Below, one piece after another: positions 1-8,481 of a DNA stretch of 64,000 nucleotides. The stretch is from Bacteroides sp. Lineage in GTDB: Bacteria > Bacillota > Clostridia > Lachnospirales > Lachnospiraceae. Within the stretch, counting starts at the first letter, position 1; every line of letters begins with the position of its first letter. The stretch is taken from positions 1 to 64,000 of the forward strand of contig JAMPBO010000003.1 in NCBI GenBank assembly GCA_023666705.1, in the 5' to 3' direction. Position numbers and translations under genes: made by a program. The notes beneath the pieces were generated by a model, which saw nothing but the letters and a program-made list of their open reading frames with translations, was not told where the DNA came from and made no database searches.

Positions 1-300
1 GCTTATCTCTACTTTGGACATGAACCGTGGTTTTACATATCATCGTGTAAAACCAATTTGTTGCCAGTAATAATCAATCACATCAGGCAGAGAAGAGTAT
101 TGGACAAATATATTTTGTTGTTCCCAAACAGCACTCCGCTGCCTATTTTTGTGAAATAAAGCATCGAAGTTTATTTGATAACAGATTCGTCAAAGACCGG
201 CTAAGCCGTAAAATTAAATCGAATACAATGCTTTAAAAACATTGTATTACATGCGTATAGGAAATACAAGTGATTTTTCTGTGAAAAAACCAAAAACAAA
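1..300. repeat. Dispersed repeat, copy A (related to 38955-39301)
   Basis: About 300 bases that match, with small indels, the stretch at 38955-39301 in the same orientation. Shared landmarks are a GGTTTTACA/TGTAAAACC stem (29-37 with 46-54), the run TTGCCAGTAAT near 60-71, a CGGCT-A-AGCCG hairpin near 198-209, and an AATACAATG/CATTGTATT stem (222-230 with 240-248). Copy B lies directly upstream of an Rpn-family nuclease gene on the minus strand, so copy A may be the upstream region of a second such gene lying just left of this window (inference). Copy A lacks roughly 60 bases present in the middle of copy B and 16 bases in the first loop. No coding capacity seen. Confidence 0.85.
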
Positions 301-319
301 AATTCATAAACAAATTAAA

Positions 320-349
320 TTGACATAAAACATTAATATAGTGTATAAT
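320..349 (+). promoter_or_regulatory. Sigma-A promoter for the 455-2193 gene pair
   Basis: TTGACA (320-325), 18-base spacer, TATAAT (344-349): both hexamers are perfect consensus. The predicted start near 357 leaves a leader of about 100 bases in which no obvious terminator or riboswitch was seen. It lies immediately after the end of dispersed repeat copy A. Confidence 0.75.
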
Positions 350-454
350 CAATGTCATTTTAATAATACAAATAAATTTGCTTGGGAATAATCTGAAAAT
401 AATTTATATTTTTAAACATGTATTATGTAAGCATAACAGGAGGAGGTATGAAAA

Positions 455-919
455 ATGTGTAGTCGTTATAAGAATTCGCAGATAAAGGTACATTATAAAC
501 AAGAAAGGAACGACACAAATATTAAAAATGAAATTCATAAAGTTATACCTGTAGTATTATCAGTTGCTTTTCAACTATTGCCAGTTTGGATATTGCTTCT
601 TATACAAGTTGTAACAATATGTCATTTTGATTTGGGAGATTACATAGGAAATTTGTTGGTTTTTACTATTGTTACTTGTGGCTCAAACTTGTTTAATTTA
701 TTTCAAAATAGGTATTATAAAAATAGCATAAGTTATGTAATTGCTTATATTTTTATATTGTGCTTTGCAAGTATTTTGCATTGTATAGTACTATTAGATG
801 ATTCGACCAAAATAGTGAATAAATATAATGTATTATTAGGATTATCGTTGTTTTTTACATCAATGCCAGTGATATTTAGTGTATGTCAAAATATGGGGAA
901 GGAAAGTAGCTTAGTATGA
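455..919 (+). CDS. Small membrane protein of unknown function
   Basis: A 154-residue protein I do not recognise. After a basic, polar N-terminus of about 27 residues it has four hydrophobic segments at roughly 28-52, 62-80, 90-112 and 124-141, so it is very probably an integral membrane protein. The ribosome binding site AGGAGG (441-446 region) sits 7 bases before ATG 455. An earlier ATG at 448 is better placed inside the SD tail but gives only four codons before a stop. It overlaps the next gene by four bases (ATGA), so the two are probably translationally coupled and may form one membrane complex (inference). Base composition is more AT-rich than most of the window. Confidence 0.7.
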   Translation: MCSRYKNSQIKVHYKQERNDTNIKNEIHKVIPVVLSVAFQLLPVWILLLIQVVTICHFDLGDYIGNLLVFTIVTCGSNLFNLFQNRYYKNSISYVIAYIFILCFASILHCIVLLDDSTKIVNKYNVLLGLSLFFTSMPVIFSVCQNMGKESSLV

Positions 920-2193
920 TATTTGGTATGATATGTTTTGTAGTAATAGTATGTATGACTATTTTGTGCATTTATATAATCCTTACTAAAAATCATTTGG
1001 GGGTTAAATACATACTTAATGAAGTCCATTCAGACAAAGTAAGAAGAATAAAAATAAAAGGGAATTCCCTGGAAATTTGTTGTAATAATAAGAACATTCG
1101 TATAGTACTAGAAGATGGGGATTTTTATTGTGAGAAAGATGGTGAAAAAGACAAGATTGGATTTGATGAATTTGAGTTCGAAAATATTCGCTTTCGGATA
1201 ACGCAAGAAGAGAAAAGGGGAAACCTTATTTTTTTATTACCATTAAGTATGATTGGTATAACAGTTATATTGTTGTTTCTGCAAGGATATATACTTATGG
1301 AATCGGAAGAAAGTAATACAGTTACGGAAATTACTCAAGACACACAAATGGAGAATAATGATAGTAGAGAAGAAAACATGATTTCAACTGGTACAAGTAA
1401 TGAAGAATCAACAGAGGATAGAGTAATAATTGATGATAGTCTAGATATACATTCCATAGTATTAAATAACAAACATCTTTTTCAAGATGAAATAGTGGTG
1501 AATTGGAATTCTTGTATGTTTGATGAGAATAAAAGACCATATATAGATGGGATATGTGAATTTGGATTTAATGCATCTGTTTATCAAGGTATTATTGATT
1601 GGAAAAAAGTCAAAGATGACGGCATTAGTTTTGCTATTATTAATGCGGGAAGCAGAGGCTATAAAGAAGGAAAAATATATATAGATTCTAATTTTATGGA
1701 AAATATACAAGGAGCCACTGAGAATGACATTAAAGTAGGTGTATCTTTTGCCTCACAAGCTATTAGCAAAGAAGAGGTAGATGAAGAGGTAGAACTAATA
1801 ATAGAGCTAATTGGAAATTATTCCTTGGATTATCCTATTGGTATTTCGTTAAATCGTGAACCAGACCACAGAGCAAGTATTTTAACAGATGAAGAATATG
1901 CTGACATTTTAAAGTACTTTTGTATTAAGGTGAAAAAACAAGGATATACGCCCATGTTGATGGCTTGGAATAAAACATTTGTACAAATGGGTGAAGAGCT
2001 TGATGGTTGTTTAAAACTTGTATCTAATAATAAAGATAATAATCAACTTGTATCTAAAGATGATAATATCCCGATAGGGATAAATAATTGTATTATTTGG
2101 CAGTATGAAGAAAGTCGTGCTGATATGATAGATGGTATTAGCAAAGGTCTTCCGGTCTCTCTGTATTTGAGCGGATATTTAAAGGATGACTAA
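916..2193 (+). CDS. Membrane protein with a degenerate GH25 lysozyme-like domain
   Basis: 425 residues. Hydrophobic segments at about 3-23 and 103-127 flank a small charged domain; a Ser/Glu/Asn-rich linker (129-175) leads to a C-terminal domain (about 213-418) recognisable as GH25 from its order of motifs: FNASVYQGIIDWKKVK, FAIINAGSRG, DSNFMENIQGA, VGVSFASQAIS, and a final WQYEESRADMIDGI. GH25 muramidases use an Asp in G-x-D-x-S-x-Y-Q, a D-x-E pair after the YPI strand and an Asp in V-D-L-N near the end. Here the first is Asn219, the pair is replaced by the Ser311-Leu-Asn stretch, and the last falls in PVSLYLSG with no Asp. The fold therefore seems kept without the catalytic acids, pointing to peptidoglycan binding or a scaffolding role rather than hydrolysis (inference). 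Coupled to the preceding membrane gene by a four-base overlap. Confidence 0.75.
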   Translation: MIFGMICFVVIVCMTILCIYIILTKNHLGVKYILNEVHSDKVRRIKIKGNSLEICCNNKNIRIVLEDGDFYCEKDGEKDKIGFDEFEFENIRFRITQEEKRGNLIFLLPLSMIGITVILLFLQGYILMESEESNTVTEITQDTQMENNDSREENMISTGTSNEESTEDRVIIDDSLDIHSIVLNNKHLFQDEIVVNWNSCMFDENKRPYIDGICEFGFNASVYQGIIDWKKVKDDGISFAIINAGSRGYKEGKIYIDSNFMENIQGATENDIKVGVSFASQAISKEEVDEEVELIIELIGNYSLDYPIGISLNREPDHRASILTDEEYADILKYFCIKVKKQGYTPMLMAWNKTFVQMGEELDGCLKLVSNNKDNNQLVSKDDNIPIGINNCIIWQYEESRADMIDGISKGLPVSLYLSGYLKDD

Positions 2194-2243
2194 CTACCAT
2201 AAAATTTTTTAAAAATTAATTCCTGTTTCTGCGTTTGAAAGTG

Positions 2244-2280
2244 TGTCACAAAATAATTATCAATTAGTTATTTTGTGACA
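2244..2280. terminator. Strong 13-bp hairpin between convergent genes
   Basis: A perfect 13-bp inverted repeat (2244-2256 with 2268-2280, arms TGTCACAAAATAA) with an 11-base loop lies between the 3' ends of the GH25-like gene (+) and the phosphofructokinase gene (-). The position suits a bidirectional terminator, but no clean T-run follows on either strand, so termination may rely on the arm's own A/T tracts. Confidence 0.55.
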
Positions 2281-2293
2281 TCCACTTCGTTCT

Positions 2294-3514
2294 TTACAGC
2301 AAATGCGATATATCAAGATATTTTGGTATACCTGCCTCATATTCAATTGGAACCTCGCCTAAAATGAGCGGTGCTAAATAGGATGTCATTTCTTCTGTTA
2401 CATAATTTTTTTCTTCAGTTATCCAATTTAACGGCACCGCCTTTGCTTTATTTGCAACCTCACCAACAGGCACGGAGGCAAGCTCATAGCTGTACGGCTG
2501 ATTGCAGGTACGTGTAAGCGTTGTCATAAAACCGCTTTTGCCGTCCTGTACAAGCGTTACAGCTTTCCTGCCGAGCAGGAAGGACTCGTCCAAATCGGTT
2601 TTTGATGCCATATGTCCTGCACACCTTTGAAGAACATTGATTTCGACGGAGCGGACCTTTATATTTAAGCGTGCCTTAACAAGAGTTTCAAGATATTTTC
2701 CGGCACCGCTTAGCTGGGCGTGACCAAATTTATCTGCAGCGGCAGAGGTGGCAGATAAGTAAACGCCGTTTGCATCATGAACACCTTCTGATACGGCTAC
2801 GATTATATTTTGATGTATGTGAAGCAAATGTTTCAAGTCGGATAAAAATGCTTCCTCATCAAATGCAACCTCTGGAAGATATATCAGGTGCGGAGCGGCA
2901 TTTTTACCGTCCCGTGCAAGTACGGAGGCTGCCGTTAACCAGCCTGCATCCCTGCCCATAATTTCAACTATGGTTACACTTTCAACGTCATATATGTATG
3001 TGTCATATGCAATTTCGCGTATGCTGGACGCAATATATTTTGCGGCGGAGCCGAAGCCCGGTGTGTGGTCGGTATGTACTAAATCGTTGTCAATGGTTTT
3101 TGGTATGCCTGCAATTTTTATATCACTGTCTATAGACAAGGCGTATTGGGACAGCTTATCCACTGTGTCCATGGAGTCATTTCCGCCGATATAAAAAAAT
3201 GCATCAACATTCATTTTTTCAAATATACCAAAAATCTTTTCGTAGGAGCCTGTATCCACTTCCATGGAAGGAAGCTTAAACCGGCATGAGCCTAAATATG
3301 TGGCGGGGGTGCATTTGAGACGGTTGATAAATTCAGGCGTGCTTGGTGTCAAATCGAGAAACTGTTCCCGTATAACACCCTGTATTCCGTGAATGGAACC
3401 GTATATAGTTTCGAAACAGCCGCTTTCCGTAATTTCTTGAATTATGCCTGCAAGTGAGGCATTAATGGCTGCTGTAGGCCCACCGGACTGGGCAACGATA
3501 CAATTTTTTTTCAT
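2294..3514 (-). CDS. pfp: Pyrophosphate-dependent 6-phosphofructokinase
   Basis: Phosphorylates fructose-6-phosphate in glycolysis, probably using pyrophosphate, in the cytosol. The chosen start (ATG at 3512-3514, protein starting MKKNCIVAQSGGPT) has GGAG six bases upstream; a slightly longer start at 3526 would overlap that ribosome binding site. Length is 406 residues from this start. Family motifs visible: the N-terminal SGGPTAAIN loop, GGNDSMDT and PKTIDND. The Asp after GGN and the Lys before TIDND are the residues that distinguish PPi-type from ATP-type enzymes (which have GGDGS and PGTIDND). MGRDAGWL is the usual substrate-binding stretch. Stands alone, convergent with the preceding pair. 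The phosphoryl donor is inferred from these two residues only. Confidence 0.9.
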   Translation of the reverse strand: MKKNCIVAQSGGPTAAINASLAGIIQEITESGCFETIYGSIHGIQGVIREQFLDLTPSTPEFINRLKCTPATYLGSCRFKLPSMEVDTGSYEKIFGIFEKMNVDAFFYIGGNDSMDTVDKLSQYALSIDSDIKIAGIPKTIDNDLVHTDHTPGFGSAAKYIASSIREIAYDTYIYDVESVTIVEIMGRDAGWLTAASVLARDGKNAAPHLIYLPEVAFDEEAFLSDLKHLLHIHQNIIVAVSEGVHDANGVYLSATSAAADKFGHAQLSGAGKYLETLVKARLNIKVRSVEINVLQRCAGHMASKTDLDESFLLGRKAVTLVQDGKSGFMTTLTRTCNQPYSYELASVPVGEVANKAKAVPLNWITEEKNYVTEEMTSYLAPLILGEVPIEYEAGIPKYLDISHLL

Positions 3515-3663
3515 AATAATCTCCATTGTATTATCTCATATCATCATTTCCAAACGTGTAATATCAATCAATATATCATAATGACTGACAGATAAAGAAT
3601 AGCATACTCTAAAAAAAATAGCTATATTAACTTTATTCTTCCATTAATTTCCCTAATATTTAC

Positions 3664-3692
3664 TTGAAAATAGCATACAATTATTATATAAT
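3664..3692 (+). promoter_or_regulatory. Sigma-A promoter of the 6S-like RNA
   Basis: TTGAAA (3664-3669), exactly 17 bases, TATAAT (3687-3692). Predicted transcription start near 3699, just upstream of the structured RNA. Confidence 0.75.
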
Positions 3693-3698
3693 TAGAGA

Positions 3699-3906
3699 AA
3701 CAAAATGTTATTTACATATATATCTGGGATGCTCGACAACTCCTGTTTATTTTGAACCTACATTTTCTTTAAACGGGATTCCTATATCGTAGCCATATGT
3801 CAGGCCTCCGATTGCAGTGGAAGACAGAAAACTACGTGCGGTTGCCCACCTAGCTTTGCTAGGAGTCAAAAGGCAGGAACCGGCATTTCCGGATATATAT
3901 TTTTTT
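3699..3906 (+). ncRNA. ssrS: Probable 6S RNA
   Basis: A noncoding stretch of about 200 bases with its own consensus promoter. The ends pair: ATATATCTGG (near 3718-3728) with CCGGATATAT (3889-3899), followed by a T-run at 3900-3906, which gives a closing stem plus terminator. Inside are the strings I associate with Firmicute 6S RNAs: TTGAACCTACA, AAACGGGATTCC, GGCCTCCGATTGCAGTGG and AAGGCAGG, with a CCTAGC/GCTAGG hairpin near the 3' end. 6S RNA mimics an open promoter and sequesters vegetative RNA polymerase in stationary phase. Length and long, interrupted rod shape fit. A covariance-model search was not possible; another structured RNA cannot be excluded. Confidence 0.7.
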
Positions 3907-3929
3907 GGAAAACATGGAAGAACTGATAT

Positions 3930-6260
3930 ATGAAAAGAAAGATTTATTTATTTCTGGGGCTGTTTTTCACCCTGGCAGTAATTTCTATAATTTCAAAAGA
4001 AATATCAAGAGTAATCAAAAACAAGGCTGACAAGAAACAGGCGGTGCAGACGGAGCTTGATGCATCAGGGGAGGAAGCAGATAAGGCTACGGATACGGAT
4101 TCCGATGTTGCATGTTATTCTTATGATGAGGTTGAGGATATGGTGAAATATCTCTCGGACTCGGAGGATACACTGACACAGCTTGCAAGACTTGTTGACC
4201 CCCTTTCAAAGAGTAATAAAATCACTGTTTCTTATGTGAAAAATGTTGCACGGATTATAGGGGTACCTGATACCGTGTATGAGGAGCAGCTTGGCGATAG
4301 AGACGAGGATGCTTTCGTAAGCTGTGAGGAGTTTGATGCGATTTATCACAATATGGTGGATACGGATGTGGTAAACGGTCTTGACAGAAAAAATGTACTT
4401 ATATTTGAAACGGAATATGTGGATGAAACGGTTGTCGTAAATGATGGCAACAGTCGGTATACATTTGGGACGGACTACATGGAGGAGTTTGAAAACCGTC
4501 TGTTGGATGTATATGTCAAGAATGATGTTATATTTAAGGTAAATGGTTTTGCAACAGGGACTGTGATTCTGAAGCATGTGTGGGTAGATGATGTTCAGGA
4601 TGGCATGTGTACATTTGTTTATAAGGGAATGGAAAAGACATATCCGCTGGATGCCCACAATTTAGACGCAAAAGCAGGACGCATCGCCACTTTATACATA
4701 TCCGATGCAGGAATAAGCCGTGTGGATATGCAATATACAAGCATCCAAGGGCGGGTTCTTTCGGCGGACGAAAAAATTCAGATGCAGGACAAAGCACCAT
4801 ATGAAATGGATGAGGATTTTGCCATATATGATACAGCTTCTTTAGAAGTTTTGTATGAGGAAAGTCTGGAGCTTTTGAAGGGTTATCCAAGTATTAAGCT
4901 GGTGCTCAAGGACGGAAAGGCATGTGCGGCAATTTTAGATGGAGAGCGGGCCGAAGAGCTGATACGGGTCATCTTGTCGGACAGCGATTTTGTATCCTAT
5001 GAATTTGAAACTGTGACGGTATCGTGCAAAGGTGATTTTAAGGTTACATATCCGAATGATGAGGAGATAAGCTTCGCAAAGGGAAAAACAGTTACAATAA
5101 ATTGTGAAGATTATGATAACAGGGACAAAATTGTAATCAGTCCGGTGAATCCGCAGGATGGTATCATCATTGAGAATATCATAAGGGAGTGCGGGAAACC
5201 GGTATATGGGGGTACAATTGAAATTAATGTAAAAAGTGACTGCCTGTACATAATAAATGAGCTGCCGCTGGAAAATTATTTGTATGGAGTTGTGTCAAGT
5301 GAGGCTCCAAAGGATTTTGAGCCTGAGGCACTTGCGGCATTGGCAATCTGTGCAAGGGCTTATGCATATGGTAAAATGCATGACGGAAGCTTTAATGATT
5401 ATGGGGCAGATTTGGACGACTCCACATTCCGCCAGATGTATAACAATGTTTTAAAGACAGAAGAAAGCATTAAGGCGGTAAAGGATACATATGGAATCGT
5501 GCCTGTATACGACGAAAAGGTTATATTCCCGATGTATTTTTCAACATCCTGCGGCATGACATGTACCAATGATGAAATCTGGGGTGGTACGGCTTATGAT
5601 TATATGGTATCAAACATTCAGGATATCAAAAAAAGTCATGAGGATCTTTCCGACGAAGAACGGTTTGAGGAATTTATCAAAAATGGACTGGGCTATGACA
5701 TGATTGAGTGCAAGCTGCCATATTACAGATGGGATATAAGCTTTACCGATGAGGAGATTGGGGAAGCGGTGAACAATAACCTTGGCGACAGAATCAGCAT
5801 GTCCCCAGATAACATTAAGGTAAAAAATGACAAGGACGAATTTGTTAAAAAAGAGATAAAGGATATCGGTGATATCAAAAATATTACGGTGACGGAGAGA
5901 AGTGAAAGTGGAATTGTGCTTGCCATGGAGATAGAGGGAAGCGAGGAAACAATTCGTGTTACGGGACAGACCAATATAAGGAACCTGATTTCACCGATTA
6001 ACCAAAATATTGAACGAAATGACGGCTCTGTTGTAGCAGGCTGGACATCACTGCCAAGCACATTTTACTATGTTGAAAAAATAGATGGCGGATTTACGAT
6101 TCATGGCGGCGGCTTTGGACATGGTTCAGGACTTAGTCAGAATGGTGCAAATGTTTTGGCACAAATGGGGTATAATTATAAGTATATCATCAGATATTAT
6201 TTTTCCTACGTTGACCTTGAGATGATATATGATGTTCAGGATGCCGGCGAGGAGGAGTAA
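3930..6260 (+). CDS. SpoIID/LytB-domain protein
   Basis: 776 residues with an N-terminal membrane anchor (about 5-22) and a long extracytoplasmic region. The C-terminal part carries the SpoIID signature: PLENYLYGVVSSEAP (Glu in SSEAP is the catalytic position in SpoIID), ALAALAICARAYAYG, a Cys-containing YFSTSCGMT stretch, and the closing GGGFGHGSGLSQNGANVLA. SpoIID is a lytic transglycosylase that trims denuded glycan strands; SpoIID family members also act in vegetative wall remodelling. This copy is about twice the size of B. subtilis SpoIID because of a 400-residue N-terminal region I do not recognise. The gene starts only 24 bases after the terminator of the 6S-like RNA, so it may be read from that promoter. 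The next gene follows the stop directly. Confidence 0.85.
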   Translation: MKRKIYLFLGLFFTLAVISIISKEISRVIKNKADKKQAVQTELDASGEEADKATDTDSDVACYSYDEVEDMVKYLSDSEDTLTQLARLVDPLSKSNKITVSYVKNVARIIGVPDTVYEEQLGDRDEDAFVSCEEFDAIYHNMVDTDVVNGLDRKNVLIFETEYVDETVVVNDGNSRYTFGTDYMEEFENRLLDVYVKNDVIFKVNGFATGTVILKHVWVDDVQDGMCTFVYKGMEKTYPLDAHNLDAKAGRIATLYISDAGISRVDMQYTSIQGRVLSADEKIQMQDKAPYEMDEDFAIYDTASLEVLYEESLELLKGYPSIKLVLKDGKACAAILDGERAEELIRVILSDSDFVSYEFETVTVSCKGDFKVTYPNDEEISFAKGKTVTINCEDYDNRDKIVISPVNPQDGIIIENIIRECGKPVYGGTIEINVKSDCLYIINELPLENYLYGVVSSEAPKDFEPEALAALAICARAYAYGKMHDGSFNDYGADLDDSTFRQMYNNVLKTEESIKAVKDTYGIVPVYDEKVIFPMYFSTSCGMTCTNDEIWGGTAYDYMVSNIQDIKKSHEDLSDEERFEEFIKNGLGYDMIECKLPYYRWDISFTDEEIGEAVNNNLGDRISMSPDNIKVKNDKDEFVKKEIKDIGDIKNITVTERSESGIVLAMEIEGSEETIRVTGQTNIRNLISPINQNIERNDGSVVAGWTSLPSTFYYVEKIDGGFTIHGGGFGHGSGLSQNGANVLAQMGYNYKYIIRYYFSYVDLEMIYDVQDAGEEE

Positions 6261-7127
6261 TTGCGAAAAGTAGTAGGCAGTATTATCAAAATCATAAATA
6301 AAGGAACCGAGGACAGTCTGCCGGCATACGCTGCCCAAACAGCATTTTTTGTCATGTTATCATTTTTCCCGTTTGTTATAATGATAATCATGGCAGCGAC
6401 CCACATACCTTTTGCAAGACAAAATATAGTTGCGGAGCTGCTTGATATTTTGCCTGATGAATTTCATTCGTATATTATGTATCTTGTGGATGATATTATG
6501 TATGGAGGCGGAAGCTCCTTTACAATCATAACCGTGCTTTTGACCATGTGGTCTGCCGGGAAAGGGATACAGGCAATGACATATGGATTAAATAAGGTAT
6601 ACGGGGTTGAACGTGCAAGGGGATTTATTCTGACAAGATTAATCAGTGCATTATACACAATCATTTTTATGGTTATCTGTGTGGCACTTATGATTTTAAA
6701 TGCATTTGGAAATGACATAGCAGCCAAAATCGTATTTTCAAGACCTGAGCTTGCCAACGCCACTGCACTTTTATTAAGTGTCAAGGGTGTGCTGACGTTT
6801 ATGATTTTCTTTGTATTTATACTACTGATATACTATCAGCTGCCAAACCGCAAGGGACGCTTTAAGGATGAGGCAATTGGTGCCATATTTGCTGCATTTG
6901 CATGGATGGTAATGACAAGAGGCTTTGCCATTTACATGCGGTTTGCAACAAAGGCATCCTATATGTATGGCAGTCTTACATCCATTGTTGTCATACTCAT
7001 TTGGCTTTATGTGGGCATGCAGATTATATTGTATGGTGCGGAATTTAATTCCCTTCGCCCGGTATTTTTTAAAAAAGAAGAAAAAGATGAAAATGCAGAT
7101 AGCAATAATGAAAATGCTGTGGTATAA
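6261..7127 (+). CDS. YihY/BrkB family membrane protein
   Basis: 288 residues with about six transmembrane segments and the family hallmarks AYAAQTAFFVMLSFFPF near the N-terminus, TMWSAGKGIQAMTYGLN in the middle, and LIWLYVGMQIILYGAEFN near the C-terminus. YihY/BrkB proteins are widespread inner-membrane proteins once misnamed RNase BN; their transport function is not firmly established. The start is TTG, immediately after the stop of the SpoIID-like gene; GAGGAGGA at the end of that gene provides the ribosome binding site, so translation is coupled. C-terminus is acidic and polar. Confidence 0.9.
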   Translation: MRKVVGSIIKIINKGTEDSLPAYAAQTAFFVMLSFFPFVIMIIMAATHIPFARQNIVAELLDILPDEFHSYIMYLVDDIMYGGGSSFTIITVLLTMWSAGKGIQAMTYGLNKVYGVERARGFILTRLISALYTIIFMVICVALMILNAFGNDIAAKIVFSRPELANATALLLSVKGVLTFMIFFVFILLIYYQLPNRKGRFKDEAIGAIFAAFAWMVMTRGFAIYMRFATKASYMYGSLTSIVVILIWLYVGMQIILYGAEFNSLRPVFFKKEEKDENADSNNENAVV

Positions 7128-7173
7128 TATTGTGGCGAATGTTTAGAGTATATGTCCAATGGAGGTAAATAAA

Positions 7174-8409
7174 ATGTACGATTTTGATGAGATACAAGGC
7201 TTTGACCCTGAGGTTGCACAGGCAATGACGGATGAGATTAACAGACAAAATGATAATATTGAGCTGATTGCTTCTGAAAATATTGTATCCAAGGCAGTTA
7301 TGGCTGCCATGGGAAGTCCGCTCACAAACAAGTATGCGGAAGGATATCCGGGGAAGCGGTATTATGGTGGATGTGAGCACGTTGATGTTGTTGAGGATTT
7401 GGCAAGAGAGCGGGCAAAGGAGCTTTTCGGATGCGAATATGTAAATGTCCAGCCACATTCAGGTGCACAGGCAAATATGGCAGCGTTTTTTGCCATCATG
7501 GAGCCGGGGGATACATTTATGGGCATGAATCTTGCACATGGCGGACATCTGACACACGGTTCACCTGTTAATTTGTCAGGAAAATATTTCAACGTTGTTC
7601 CTTACGGCGTAAATGATGATGGATTTATAGACTATGATAAGGTTCTTGAAATTGCAAAGGAGTGTAAGCCGAAGCTTATCGTGGCTGGTGCTTCTGCATA
7701 TGCAAGGGCAATCGATTTCAAACGGTTTCGTGAGATTGCAGACAGCGTAGGAGCAGTGCTTATGGTTGATATGGCTCATATTGCAGGACTTGTTGCAGCA
7801 GGCGTACATGAAAGCCCAATTCCTTATGCACATGTTACGACAACGACGACCCACAAAACTTTAAGAGGACCACGTGGCGGCATGATTCTTTCAAGCAATG
7901 AGGTAAATGAGAAGTATAACTTTAATAAGGCAGTATTTCCGGGCATTCAGGGAGGACCTCTTATGCATGTTATAGCAGCAAAGGCGGTTTGCTTAAAGGA
8001 AGCCCTTACTGATGAGTATAAGCAGTACCAGAAGCAGGTTGTCAAAAATGCAGCAAAGCTTGCACAGGCACTTACAGACAGAGGGTTCAAAATTGTCTCA
8101 GGCGGTACAGATAATCATCTGATGCTCGTTGATTTACAGAACCTTGACCTTACCGGAAAAGAGGTTGAAAAGCTTCTTGATTCGGTGCACATCACATGTA
8201 ACAAGAATACAGTTCCAAACGACCCAAAATCACCATTTGTAACCAGCGGAATCAGACTTGGTACACCTGCAATCACAACCCGTGGTGCAAATGAGGAGGA
8301 TATGGTTACCATAGCGGATGCCATAAAGGCAGCAGTGATAGATCAGGATAATGATAAAGCTATGGCACTGGTAAAGAGTATTACTGATAAGTATCCTTTA
8401 TATAAGTAG
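7174..8409 (+). CDS. glyA: Serine hydroxymethyltransferase
   Basis: Interconverts serine and glycine with tetrahydrofolate as one-carbon carrier, using PLP. I start at ATG 7174 (protein MYDFDEIQG) because GGAGG lies 7 bases upstream; an in-frame ATG at 7159 overlaps that site. The protein is 411 residues, normal for bacteria. Visible motifs: [50 protein letters not shown], and the PLP-binding lysine in [14 protein letters not shown]. No glycine riboswitch was seen in the short upstream gap of 46 bases. Confidence 0.97.
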   Translation: MYDFDEIQGFDPEVAQAMTDEINRQNDNIELIASENIVSKAVMAAMGSPLTNKYAEGYPGKRYYGGCEHVDVVEDLARERAKELFGCEYVNVQPHSGAQANMAAFFAIMEPGDTFMGMNLAHGGHLTHGSPVNLSGKYFNVVPYGVNDDGFIDYDKVLEIAKECKPKLIVAGASAYARAIDFKRFREIADSVGAVLMVDMAHIAGLVAAGVHESPIPYAHVTTTTTHKTLRGPRGGMILSSNEVNEKYNFNKAVFPGIQGGPLMHVIAAKAVCLKEALTDEYKQYQKQVVKNAAKLAQALTDRGFKIVSGGTDNHLMLVDLQNLDLTGKEVEKLLDSVHITCNKNTVPNDPKSPFVTSGIRLGTPAITTRGANEEDMVTIADAIKAAVIDQDNDKAMALVKSITDKYPLYK

Positions 8410-8424
8410 TATATCATAAAAGAT

Positions 8425-8461
8425 GGGCTGTTAAAGTAAGGTTTCAATACTGTAACAGCTC
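8425..8461 (+). terminator. Weak hairpin between glyA and ftsH
   Basis: A 9-bp stem with one G-T pair (8425-8433 with 8453-8461) in the short glyA-ftsH gap. There is no T-run after it, so it may be an mRNA processing or stability element rather than a terminator. Confidence 0.35.
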
Positions 8462-8481
8462 ATTGTTAATTGGAGAGATGT

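Noticed and set aside
448-462. ATG at 448 as start of the first membrane protein
   Set aside because: It meets a stop after four codons; ATG 455 gives the long frame with a good spacing to AGGAGG.
3699-3906. Considered SRP RNA or tmRNA for the structured RNA
   Set aside because: No tRNA-like ends or SRP Alu/S-domain motifs were seen; length and closing stem suit 6S better.
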